Under the pieces are notes generated by a model, which made no database searches, had not been told where the DNA came from, and worked only from the letters and a program-made list of their open reading frames with translations. Of a stretch of DNA of 62,634 bases, positions 1 to 8,809 are shown piece by piece. Source of the DNA: Pseudomonadota bacterium (GTDB taxonomy: Bacteria; Pseudomonadota; Gammaproteobacteria; Steroidobacterales; Steroidobacteraceae). Each line of letters opens with the position of its first letter. Within the stretch, counting starts at the first letter, position 1. Made by a program: the position numbers and the translations under genes. The stretch is taken from NCBI GenBank assembly GCA_016703895.1, contig JADJBE010000012.1, positions 1-62,634 on the forward strand, read 5' to 3'.

Positions 1-27
1 ACCGGCCCGCCGACCAACAGGTATCTC

Positions 28-633
28 GTGGAACTGACAGTTGATACGGGTCCGACCAGGAGGCTCATCCTCGCATCCACCTCCCGCTACCGCGCGGAGC
101 TGCTGCAACGCCTCGGGTTGCCGTTCGAAATCTTGAGTCCGGGGGTCGCGGAGGACGAGCATCGCGGCGAGCCGCCGCCGGCGCGTGCGCTGCGGTTGGC
201 ACAAGAGAAAGCCGCCGCTGTTGCCAGCTTGCACCCCGAAGCGGTCGTGATTGGCAGTGACCAAGTCGCGGCGGCCAATACGACCATCCTGCAAAAACCA
301 GGTAATGCGGTCAATTGCACCGAGCAGCTGAAGTTATTGTCAGGATCGAGCGCGGAGTTCTACACCGGTTGCAGCGTGCAATGCCGGGCAGCCACGCTGG
401 CGCTGGACCATGTCGACACGACAGCGATCGTCGTGCGAACGCTCACCGATGCAGAGATCGAGCGCTACGTGGCGCGCGAACAGCCGTTTGACTGCGCGGG
501 CGGCTTCAAAGCGGAAGGACTCGGCATCGCGTTGTTCGATCGCATCGACTCTGGTGACCCAACCGCCCTGATTGGCTTGCCACTGCTGTGGCTGGCAAGT
601 GCCCTGCGCCAAGCCGGTTACGTCGTGCCCTAG
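28..633 (+). CDS. yceF: Maf/YceF-family nucleoside triphosphate pyrophosphatase
   Basis: A 201-residue protein of the Maf family. These cytoplasmic house-cleaning enzymes hydrolyse modified or non-canonical NTPs; the YceF branch prefers 7-methyl-GTP. Visible signatures are the N-terminal ASTSRYR loop (residues about 16-22), the LAQEKA segment, the IGSDQVA motif with its catalytic-region Asp, and a C-terminal CAGGFKAEGLGIALF / DPTALIGLPL block typical of YceF. The start used is GTG at 28. It converges on rluC, which it also neighbours in enterobacteria. Substrate assignment is from family knowledge only. Confidence 0.93.
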   Translation: MELTVDTGPTRRLILASTSRYRAELLQRLGLPFEILSPGVAEDEHRGEPPPARALRLAQEKAAAVASLHPEAVVIGSDQVAAANTTILQKPGNAVNCTEQLKLLSGSSAEFYTGCSVQCRAATLALDHVDTTAIVVRTLTDAEIERYVAREQPFDCAGGFKAEGLGIALFDRIDSGDPTALIGLPLLWLASALRQAGYVVP

Positions 634-658
634 TACTCGTGCACTAGTGCCGCTCGTC

Positions 659-1669
659 CTAACGACTCTTGCGGCGACGCGGGGCGGCAAGGTCTGTTAG
701 GCGATCGATGACCGACGCCAGCTCAGCTGGTAACGGTGCGCTCAGACTCACCTCATTGTTAGTTGCGGGCCAGACGAACTCGAGCGCATGGGCGTGCAAG
801 AACATCCGCCGCAAGCCGAGCTCTTGCAGCTCTGCGTTAAATGGTTGGTCGCCATACTTGGGGTCGCCGGCAATCGGATAGCCCGCGTGCGCGGCATGCA
901 CCCGAATCTGATGCGTGCGGCCAGTCAGCAACGTGACTTCAACCAGCGTAGCGCGTTTGCCAAAGAACTGCACCGGTCGAAAGTCGCTGCGCGCTGCTTT
1001 GCCGCTCGCATGTACCTGTACGGTCCGCTCGCCGTTGACACGGGTATCGGTACGCAATGGGGCATCGATGCGTTTTTCGCCCAACTCCCACTTGCCGCGC
1101 ACCAGCGCCAGGTAACGTTTGTTGAAAGCGCCGTCACGCAACAACGCGTGCAGCGTGCGCAATGCCGCAGGTCGCCGTGCCACCAGCAGCAAGCCACTGG
1201 TGTCCCGATCGAGCCGATGCGCAAGCTCGAGCGTTTCATCTGGTCGTGCGGCACGCAGCGCCTCTATCACCCCGAAGGTCACGCCGCTACCACCATGCAC
1301 CGCGATTCCAGCCGGCTTGTCGATCACCAGCATGTCGCGCTCTTCCACCAAGATTGCCGCAGTCACCCGCCGCACGAGGTCCGCCGACACCCCACCGACC
1401 AGGCGCGGCGGCGCCACTTTGAGCGGCGGCACTCGCACCACGTCGTTCTCGGCCAGCCGCGTATCAGGCTTGGCGCGCCGGCCATTGACCCGCACCTCGC
1501 CGGTGCGGATAACCCGGTAAACATGGCTCTTGGGGACATCGCTGAGCTCGCGCCTGAGGAAGTTGTCGAGGCGCTGGCCGGCATAGCCAACATCGACCGT
1601 CACCTGCCGCACTTGCCTGCTGGCGGTGTCAACGGCCGGGGCGTCCGGCGGGTCAGATTCGTAAGGCAT
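659..1669 (-). CDS. rluC: 23S rRNA pseudouridine synthase RluC
   Basis: RluC isomerises uridines 955, 2504 and 2580 of 23S rRNA to pseudouridine. The protein (336 residues) has an N-terminal S4 RNA-binding domain (AGQRLDNFLRRELSDVPKSHVYRVI...GEVRVNGRRAKPDTRL) followed by the RluA-type catalytic domain, whose HRLDRDTSGLLLVAR motif (about residue 150) holds the catalytic Asp. I chose the ATG at 1669 because the 43 residues in frame upstream are poorly structured and unlike the family. It is divergent from rne across about 400 bases, the arrangement found in E. coli and Pseudomonas. Confidence 0.93.
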   Translation of the reverse strand: MPYESDPPDAPAVDTASRQVRQVTVDVGYAGQRLDNFLRRELSDVPKSHVYRVIRTGEVRVNGRRAKPDTRLAENDVVRVPPLKVAPPRLVGGVSADLVRRVTAAILVEERDMLVIDKPAGIAVHGGSGVTFGVIEALRAARPDETLELAHRLDRDTSGLLLVARRPAALRTLHALLRDGAFNKRYLALVRGKWELGEKRIDAPLRTDTRVNGERTVQVHASGKAARSDFRPVQFFGKRATLVEVTLLTGRTHQIRVHAAHAGYPIAGDPKYGDQPFNAELQELGLRRMFLHAHALEFVWPATNNEVSLSAPLPAELASVIDRLTDLAAPRRRKSR

Positions 1670-2078
1670 TGTTTTCAATGAAGTCTCGGAATATGATGCA
1701 GGGGTCGTCCCCAGTCGCGCCACGCGCAGCAGGGGTTGAACAAAAAACGCTGTGCGGCCGACCGCAACTTTCTGTAAGACGGATCGAAGGCGCAGCATGT
1801 TAGTTGGTCCTCGCCATCGAGGCCATCGTCAGGTCGACAGGATTTTGCTGCGACAGTGAGTCACCCGGGCCAGAGCTGCTCGGACTCCTGGCGCGCCACA
1901 GGTGAGTCGTCCATTAGGATTTCGGCATCTCATCCGTTCGCTAGGGATGAGCGCAACAAACGGACAGCGTGCCAACTTAATTGACGCCGGCTCCAGCCGC
2001 TGGCAACGCTCTGCAACCCTTGCGGGTTGCGAGTCAGCTGCGGCGCATCCGTCGACCTTAACTGTCAGTTAGGGTCAA
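1670..2078. promoter_or_regulatory. rluC-rne divergent spacer and structured rne leader
   Basis: This 409-base spacer separates the rluC and rne starts and holds no convincing gene. It contains two clear hairpins that would lie in a long rne leader: 1929-1951 (7-bp stem, CTCATCC/GGATGAG) and 2013-2030 (7-bp stem GCAACCC/GGGTTGC, TTGC loop). RNase E autoregulates through stem-loops in its own 5' UTR in E. coli, so a comparable role is reasonable here, but it is inferred from position and structure only. Promoter hexamers were not resolved. A TAGGG element 6 bases before the ATG at 2079 is the likely ribosome binding site. Confidence 0.5.
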
Positions 2079-4610
2079 ATGAAGAGAATGCTTGTCAATG
2101 CAACTCAGCAAGAAGAGTTGCGCGTCGCGATGGTCGATGGCCAGAAGCTGTACGACCTCAGCATCGATATCCCGTCGCGGGAACAGAAAAAAGCCAATAT
2201 CTATAAGGGCCGTATTTCGCGCGTCGAACAGTCACTCGAAGCCTGCTTCGTCGACTACGGCGCCGAGCGCCACGGCTTCCTGCCCCTGAAGGAAGTCTCC
2301 AAAGACTATTTCCGCCAGTCGCAGCAAGGCGGTCGCAGCAGCAACATCCGTGACCTCCTGAGCGAGGGCCAGGAAGTCGTCGTGCAGGTGGAGAAGGAAG
2401 AGCGCGGCAACAAAGGCGCAGCGCTCACCACATTCATCTCGCTCGCCGGCCGATTCTTGGTGCTGATGCCCAACAATCCACGCGCGGGCGGTGTCTCGCG
2501 ACGGATCGAGGGCGAAGAGCGCGACCAGGCGCGCCAGGCAATGGACGAACTGGTCATCCCAGAGGGGATGGGCGCCATCATCCGTACTGCCGGCGTCGGC
2601 CGTCAGCCAGCGGAACTGCAGTGGGACCTCGACAATCTCAAGGCGCAGTGGGACGAAGTGGATGTCGCGACCAAAGATCGGCCGGCGCCCTACCTCGTCT
2701 ATCGGGAAAGCGACGCCGTGACCCGCGCCATGCGTGACTACCTGAGCGACGACATCGGCGAGATCTTGGTGGATGACGACGCCGCCTTCGCCACCGCACA
2801 AGAGTACATGACGCGTTTCATGCCGCCGGAAGCCCAGCGGCGTCTGAAGAAATACAGCGATGACATTGCGCTGTTCAACCGCTACCAGATCGAGAGCCAG
2901 ATCGAATCGGCCTATGCGCACAAGGTGCAACTGCCATCCGGTGGCTCTATCGTCATCGATTACACCGAAGCGTTGGTATCTATCGATATCAACTCGGCGC
3001 GCGCCACACGCGGCGCCGACATCGAAGCCACCGCACTCAACACGAACCTGGAAGCAGCTGACGAGATCTCACGTCAGCTGCGCATCCGCGACCTCGGCGG
3101 ACTGATCGTGATCGACTTCATCGACATGGAGTCACAGACGAATCAACGTGAGGTCGAAGACCGTCTGCGTGACGCCGTGCACGCGGACCGTGCGCGCATC
3201 CAAATCGGTCGTCTGTCGCGCTTTGGTCTGCTCGAGATGTCGCGCCAGCGACTGCGGCCGTCGCTGGACGAATCGAGCCATATAGTTTGCCCACGCTGCG
3301 CGGGTATCGGCAGCATCCGCTCGGTCGAGTCGATGGCACTCGCTATTTTGCGACTGATCGGCGAGGAGTCACGCAAGGACCGGACGGCGAAGATTATCGC
3401 GCAGGTACCGGTTGAAGTGGCTACCTACCTGATCAATGAAAAGCGCGAATGGTTACGCACGCTCGAAGACAAGAGCGAAGTGGAACTGATCATCGTGCCG
3501 AACCCGCATATCCAAACGCCGGAGTATCTGCTCAAGCGCGTGCGGCTCGACGAAGTGGACCTCGCAGAGCACAAACAACTCAGCTACAAGATGCCGGAAC
3601 CGCCGCAAGTGGCCGATCCGCGCGGCACTCGTACCAACAATGCGCAGCAAGAGCCGGCGGCGGTGCGGCCACTGCCACCGGTGATGCCAGCGCCAATCGT
3701 CGTGCACGTACCCGCGCCGACAGCAGCTCCCGCGGCCGCGGCCGCGGCTGCTTTCAGTGTCGACCAACCACGGCCAGGCGTGCTGACGCGGCTAAAGACC
3801 TGGTTCATGGGTACACCAGCGTCCACCTCGACCGCGGTCGCAACACCCGAGCCTGGCCAATCGAGCGGTACAAGCCGCGGGCAACGCGGCGGTAGTCGCG
3901 ACGGACGCGGCCGCCAAGGCGGCAGCCGCGACGGACGACGCGACGGCAGCGCGCGCAGCGGCGGCCGTGACCGCAAGCGCGACGCACCCCGTGATGCAGC
4001 CCGCGACGCATCCCGTGATGCACCCCGCGACGGCGGTCGCGATCGGCCGCGCGAAGGACAGCAAGGTCAGCGCGACGGCGCGCGTGGCGCGTCTCGCGGT
4101 GGTGGTGGTGGTGGTGGTGCTGGCGAGCGGCAGCGCGAACCACGACGTGATCGACCAGAACAGGAACAATCCGCGCCAGACTTGGCAGCAACGGCGGCAG
4201 TCGCTGCTGTTGCCACGGCTGGCGGACCGGATTCCGAGCAAGTCGACGGCACGAGTCGGCCAGAGCGGACCGGCCGGCCACGTCGGCGTGGTCGTCGCGG
4301 CCGCGGTAGCAGCGGCGGTGGCGGGAATCGCGATGCGGCGTTACAGTCAAGCGACGCGGGCGAGAACAATCAGGGCGCGCGCGGCGCGACACCTGAAGAG
4401 CGGGCCTTCCATGCTCGCGAGTCCGGTGGCGGCGATGCACAGCCAAGGAATAATGCGCGTGACGAGCACCATGAACAACGTGAAGCACCGCCACCACGCG
4501 ACGTGCCAAACCGCGAGGTGCTGCCTCCTCCGCCCGCCCCGAAGTCGCAGGTCGTCTGGTCATCTAGTCCATCGGACAGCCCGTCCCGCGGACCCGGCGC
4601 CGACGACTAA
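2079..4610 (+). CDS. rne: Ribonuclease E
   Basis: Endoribonuclease E, the core of the RNA degradosome; it processes rRNA and tRNA and starts mRNA decay at the inner membrane. The first 500 or so residues follow E. coli RNase E closely: S1 RNA-binding domain (about 35-120), the DNase I-like catalytic region with Asp residues in SIDINSARATRG and IDFIDM, and the CPRCAGIG zinc-link (about residue 405) used for dimer pairing. The C-terminal half is short (843 residues against 1061 in E. coli) and very rich in Arg, Gly and Asp, with RDA/RDG-type repeats. This is consistent with an unstructured RNA-binding scaffold. Confidence 0.96.
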   Translation: MKRMLVNATQQEELRVAMVDGQKLYDLSIDIPSREQKKANIYKGRISRVEQSLEACFVDYGAERHGFLPLKEVSKDYFRQSQQGGRSSNIRDLLSEGQEVVVQVEKEERGNKGAALTTFISLAGRFLVLMPNNPRAGGVSRRIEGEERDQARQAMDELVIPEGMGAIIRTAGVGRQPAELQWDLDNLKAQWDEVDVATKDRPAPYLVYRESDAVTRAMRDYLSDDIGEILVDDDAAFATAQEYMTRFMPPEAQRRLKKYSDDIALFNRYQIESQIESAYAHKVQLPSGGSIVIDYTEALVSIDINSARATRGADIEATALNTNLEAADEISRQLRIRDLGGLIVIDFIDMESQTNQREVEDRLRDAVHADRARIQIGRLSRFGLLEMSRQRLRPSLDESSHIVCPRCAGIGSIRSVESMALAILRLIGEESRKDRTAKIIAQVPVEVATYLINEKREWLRTLEDKSEVELIIVPNPHIQTPEYLLKRVRLDEVDLAEHKQLSYKMPEPPQVADPRGTRTNNAQQEPAAVRPLPPVMPAPIVVHVPAPTAAPAAAAAAAFSVDQPRPGVLTRLKTWFMGTPASTSTAVATPEPGQSSGTSRGQRGGSRDGRGRQGGSRDGRRDGSARSGGRDRKRDAPRDAARDASRDAPRDGGRDRPREGQQGQRDGARGASRGGGGGGGAGERQREPRRDRPEQEQSAPDLAATAAVAAVATAGGPDSEQVDGTSRPERTGRPRRRGRRGRGSSGGGGNRDAALQSSDAGENNQGARGATPEERAFHARESGGGDAQPRNNARDEHHEQREAPPPRDVPNREVLPPPPAPKSQVVWSSSPSDSPSRGPGADD

Positions 4611-4661
4611 CGCTCGAGCGGCCGGCACCGACGCCTGGTGCAGCTGGCCAGACCAGTGCCG

Positions 4662-6595
4662 ATGATGCCAATAGCATTGCGGCACTGCCTGGCAGTCCTG
4701 TGTTGGACGCTGCTACCAGGCAGTGTTTTCGCCGCCTGCTTGGCTGAGGATCGTGGCGACTTTGCCCTGCTGGAAGTGCTCGCATTTCGCGAGCCCGCAA
4801 CGGCACTGCCGCGGATCACAGCGCGTCTCAACGAGACACCGACCGCAGCCACCCAAAAAGCGCGCGCAACTCACCGCTATTGCCGCCGATGCCTCACGAC
4901 AGCTAGGCCTGAGTCGGCAGGCGCTCGCTTATGATGACGCCGGTCTTGCGCTACTACCCAGTGGCGATCAGTCAGACCTGGCCCTGCGACTGCGCACGGT
5001 CCGCGCACTCGTTAGCACGAATCTTGGCGGCGTCGACGCCGCCATTGTCGAGCTGTCACGTGTGGTAGATGTCGTACAAGAGCGGCCGCTGGCGTTGGGC
5101 TGCACGCTGCGGGATCGTGGCTGGCTGCATTTCCGCCAAGGCGATGCCGCGCCAGCACTGCGCGATCTCACCCAGTCGTATCGACTGCTGCGGGAACATT
5201 CGACGCCCGAAGAAGCGATGGTTGCCGCGGGGCGTTTGTCGATGGCGCACTACGCATCGCGGAATTTTGCCGTCGCGTTAGCCCTGGTAGACGAGTCGAT
5301 TGAGTTTTTTCGCCAGGAGAAAGCCCAGGTCCGGCTCGCCACCGCACTCGACCGTCGTGCCTCGATCCTGAAATCTGCCGGACGCCTCGACGAGGCTATA
5401 TTGGCGGCCGACGAAGCGCTCGCAGTCCACACGGATATTGGCGATCGCGTGGGTACCGGACTGTCCCAATTGCGACTGTGTAGCGTGCAGATTGAGCGGC
5501 GGGAATATGAACTGGCCAACGGCTGGTGTGACGCCGCCGAAGCAACCTTGGCGCGCTCCCAAGGGATGGATGACAACGACCATCGAACCCTGGCTGCCCT
5601 GCGCGGTCGCATGGCGGTAGCGCAGAAAAAAGCCCGCACTCGCGATCGAACAACTCACGACTGCCCTGTCCGCCGGTGGCGCCATGCCAGCCGATGACAT
5701 TGCCTCCCTGTACGACTTGCGTGCACGCGCCTATGCCGAAGTCGACAACTTCACGGCAGCCTACCGCGATCAAAGCGAATACCTGCAGCGCGTCCGCACC
5801 CAGAGTGAGCTCGACCGCATTCGCGAGATCGCAAGCCTGCGCGTGCAATTCGATATTGATCGTGAGCAGCAAAAGAACGAGTTGCTAGCAGCTGATAAGC
5901 ATCTGGTCGAAGAACGTCTCGCCTCGCAGCAGCGTTTCACGCGGCTAGCGATTGCGGCAGGTACTACCTCGTTCTTTGCCGCGCTTGCATTGGGGTACGC
6001 GCTGTGGACCAACCGACGCTACCATTCCGAGCTGACAACGCTGGCCGAGCGCGACGATCTCACCGGCCTGCCTAACCGCCGCAAGATACGCGCGCTCGCT
6101 GCTGAGCTGCTGACCCAAACGCACGCCGAAAGCGGCAGCGCCGTTATTGGTCTTATCGATCTGGATCACTTCAAGACACTGAACGATCGGTTCGGTCATG
6201 AGGTGGGCGACGATACCTTGCGCAGTTTTGCAGCGCTCGCACGGTCGAGCTTGCGGACCCATGATCTGCTAGGCCGATACGGCGGCGAGGAATTCTTGCT
6301 GTTGCTGCCGGCAACATCGCTGGCCGATGCGCTCCCGGTCGTCGACCGACTACGAATCGCCCTGCAGGAGATGCCGCTGGCCGTGCCTGGCACGTCGTCC
6401 GGTGGTATTACACTGAGCTGCGGGTTGACGGCGATCAAGCCTAACGACCGGAATGTCGACAAGCCCCTGCTGCGCGCCGATCAGGCACTCTATGCGGCGA
6501 AGCGAGCTGGGCGCAATCAAATCGAATGCTACGCGCCCGACGCGGCAGAATTCGGCGCACCGGGCTCGCACGCACCGCAGGCGGCCAGCAGGTAG
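4662..6595 (+). CDS. Secreted/membrane TPR-GGDEF diguanylate cyclase (two frameshifts)
   Basis: A signal peptide (from the ATG at 4662), a periplasmic tetratricopeptide region, one membrane segment (near LAIAAGTTSFFAALALGYAL) and a cytoplasmic GGDEF domain. The domain keeps an active-looking GGEEF motif in RYGGEEFLLLLP, with the RTHD inhibitory I-site five residues upstream, so c-di-GMP synthesis with product feedback is predicted. The reading frame changes twice: at the A5 run 4855-4859 and at the A6 run 5626-5631. Removing one A at each restores a continuous protein of about 640 residues. Both breaks are in homopolymers, so sequence error is the simplest explanation; a real pseudogene cannot be excluded. 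Confidence 0.8.
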
Positions 6596-7099
6596 TTACA
6601 TCTCGCGCTGCTGCAGCGAGCGAATCAGCCCGCGTGAGGCGATCTCGACCAAATCGATGACCTGCTCGAAACCGGCGGCCGCACCATAGTATGGGTCCGG
6701 CACCTCGCGCCCAGACAGCTCGGGCGCATGGTCAAGAAACAAGCCGATGCGGTCCTGCAAATGGTCGGGTGCAAGCGCTCGCAAGTTACTGAGGTTGCTG
6801 CGGTCCATCGCCGGGACGAGCGCAAATCGACTGAAGTCGGCAGGTTCAATCTGACGAGCCCGCAGGTGCGCCAGCTCGTAGCCGCGCGCACGGGCAGCCG
6901 CCACCGTGCGCGGATCGGGCGGCGCGCCGCTGTGATAGTCGGCCGTGCCGGCCGAATCGACGCTCCAGCTAGTAGCCAAGGTTGGCGCCTCGCGCGCGAG
7001 GAGTTGCCGGAACACGCCCTCGGCAGTCGGCGAGCGACAGATATTGCCGAGGCACACAAACAACACCCCATTGGCGCGTTGTTCAGTAGTCACAGACAC
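6596..7099 (-). CDS. Low-molecular-weight protein-tyrosine-phosphatase
   Basis: A 167-residue LMW protein-tyrosine phosphatase. The N-terminal P-loop reads CLGNICRSP (the CX5R nucleophile loop), and the general-acid Asp is in VPDPYYG near residue 138, both standard for the family. Bacterial members dephosphorylate tyrosine kinases or polysaccharide-export proteins. In Pseudomonas-type gene order this gene sits close to kdsB-ycaR-lpxK and rne. Here rne is near on one side, but kdsB is displaced by about 20 kb of other genes. Its 3' end lies immediately against that of the TPR-GGDEF gene (convergent). Confidence 0.92.
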   Translation of the reverse strand: MSVTTEQRANGVLFVCLGNICRSPTAEGVFRQLLAREAPTLATSWSVDSAGTADYHSGAPPDPRTVAAARARGYELAHLRARQIEPADFSRFALVPAMDRSNLSNLRALAPDHLQDRIGLFLDHAPELSGREVPDPYYGAAAGFEQVIDLVEIASRGLIRSLQQREM

Positions 7100-7116
7100 G
7101 CCCTCGCGGCAAGCAA

Positions 7117-8691
7117 CTACTGCGCCGGCGTCGCGCCATCGATACGAATGCGCACCTGCTGGGCGACCTCGGTCGTGAGTTGCCCCAAACCGAGATTGAC
7201 TGCCGTACGCTCGCCTGGCTGCAAGACACGTCCGAGCTGTACACTCCGGGCGGTCTGCAAAACACGCCCGGCCGCGTCAACGCGGACTGGCGTGAGCACG
7301 ACGCCGCTCAAGGCAACCGGTGCGCGGTTTTCGACCACACCGATGAGCTCGCCCCGCGCGTCCAACTGCAGGGTGCTGGCCACGTAGTTGCCCGGGTTTC
7401 GCGGCAGGTCGAGTCGGGTGTATTCGGCCGCCGCCTGCTTCCCGATGTCGCTTTGCGAACCCGCCGCCGCCCGAAACAGCTCCAGCGCTCGATCGAGATT
7501 GCCCTGCTCCTTGGCGAGCGTACCCAGATAGAAAGTCGCCGGCGCGGTTGGTAGGAGATTCATGCTGCGGGTCAGCCAGTCCTCCGCGCGTGCTTTGTTG
7601 CCGAGCCGGTACGCGGCAACGCCGCCGCCGAGATAGGCGCCGAAATAGGCGCTGTCGAGCGCGATCGATTTCTCGTAGTGCGGCAGCGCCGCCTGCGGTT
7701 GCTTCTGCGACAACGCCAGATCACCTAACAACTGATGCATACGTGCTTCCTGCGGCAGCATTTTCGCCGCCTCCCGTGCCAGCGATTCGGCCTTGGAGAA
7801 GTCTTTCTTGCCGGCCGCCTCGAGAGCCGCGTCAGCTTTGTCGTAAGCGGGCTGCATCGCTCGCAACGGTGCTAACTTGGCCTGGTACCGCTCGGCGCCC
7901 AGATCGCCGGCAGTGCCGAGGCGCGCGAGTCGCTCCTGATTGCGTGCCACACGCTCGGCGGACGGCGGATGCGAGGCGAACAAGCCATCCAACCAACCCT
8001 GGTTGCGGCCGCCTTGTTCGGAGAGCGCCACAAACTTCTGCTGCAGCGTCACTGCCGCCTGCGGGTTGTAGCCAGCCTTCTGCATGTATTCCATGCCGTA
8101 CTCGTCGCTCTGCAGCTCAGCGTCGCGACCATATTTCATCATGGCCATCTGCGCCCCGAGACCCGCGCCTTGCAGCAGCAGGTTGCCCACGTTCGGATTG
8201 GTGTCGCTCATCGCCATGCCGACTTGCGCTGCCACCATGCCAATTTGCATGAACGTCCCGCGCTCCTGTGCCTTGGCGCCATGTCGCGCCGCGGCATGAA
8301 CGATCTCGTGACCCAGCACGGCCGCGAGTTCAGCCTCGTTCTCGAGCGTGGTCAACAGCCCGCGATTGACGGCGATTTTACCGCCCGGCAACGCCCAGGC
8401 GTTTGGCACCGAACTGTTCAGCACGACGAACTCATACGGCAAGTCACGGTCAGATACCGCAGCCAACTTCTGTCCGACTTCGCTGACATAGGCACTCAGT
8501 TCAGGCAGCACCGTGAGGTCGCCACCTTGACTCTGGCGCGCCGGCGCATAGTTCTGCTGCCCGATCTGCACCTCCTGGCCGGTCGAGATGAGTTGAATCT
8601 CTTTCTTGCCGGTGACGGGGTTGGTACCGCAACCGGCGAGCAGGCCCGCGAGTCCCAACACCACTGCTAGTGAGCGCATTTTGATATCCAT
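7117..8691 (-). CDS. M48-family periplasmic metalloprotease lipoprotein with TPR region
   Basis: A 524-residue M48 (BepA/YfgC-like) zinc metalloprotease with C-terminal TPR repeats, predicted to act in outer-membrane protein quality control in the periplasm. It starts with a lipoprotein signal whose lipobox is LLAGC. The HEIVHAAARHG motif (about residue 127) gives the HEXXH zinc site, and the third ligand is the Glu in QSDEYG. The second half is alpha-helical repeats (KAESLAREAAK, LPHYEKSIALD). An AGGAGA element precedes the ATG at 8691. It is divergent from the RND pump genes. Confidence 0.88.
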   Translation of the reverse strand: MDIKMRSLAVVLGLAGLLAGCGTNPVTGKKEIQLISTGQEVQIGQQNYAPARQSQGGDLTVLPELSAYVSEVGQKLAAVSDRDLPYEFVVLNSSVPNAWALPGGKIAVNRGLLTTLENEAELAAVLGHEIVHAAARHGAKAQERGTFMQIGMVAAQVGMAMSDTNPNVGNLLLQGAGLGAQMAMMKYGRDAELQSDEYGMEYMQKAGYNPQAAVTLQQKFVALSEQGGRNQGWLDGLFASHPPSAERVARNQERLARLGTAGDLGAERYQAKLAPLRAMQPAYDKADAALEAAGKKDFSKAESLAREAAKMLPQEARMHQLLGDLALSQKQPQAALPHYEKSIALDSAYFGAYLGGGVAAYRLGNKARAEDWLTRSMNLLPTAPATFYLGTLAKEQGNLDRALELFRAAAGSQSDIGKQAAAEYTRLDLPRNPGNYVASTLQLDARGELIGVVENRAPVALSGVVLTPVRVDAAGRVLQTARSVQLGRVLQPGERTAVNLGLGQLTTEVAQQVRIRIDGATPAQ

Positions 8692-8754
8692 GTCTATCGT
8701 CTCTCCTCATTTGGCTGGCACGGCACGACACGCACGAGCTAGCGGCCACGCGTT

Positions 8755-8763
8755 TGCTAGAAT
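8755..8763 (+). promoter_or_regulatory. Extended -10 promoter of the RND pump operon
   Basis: The bases TGCTAGAAT form an extended -10 element (TGn plus TAGAAT) about 47 bases before the chosen start of the membrane fusion protein. No convincing -35 was seen, as is usual for extended -10 promoters. Assigned from sequence likeness only. Confidence 0.4.
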
Positions 8764-8809
8764 TCCGCGCAAATGGCGCCACGCGCGCTCCACGGTCGTT
8801 GGAATCCCT

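Noticed and set aside
3860..4360. Repetitive DNA in the 3' half of rne, considered as CRISPR-like or tandem repeats
   Set aside because: It is low-complexity Arg/Gly/Asp coding sequence in frame with RNase E, with no fixed repeat-spacer period.
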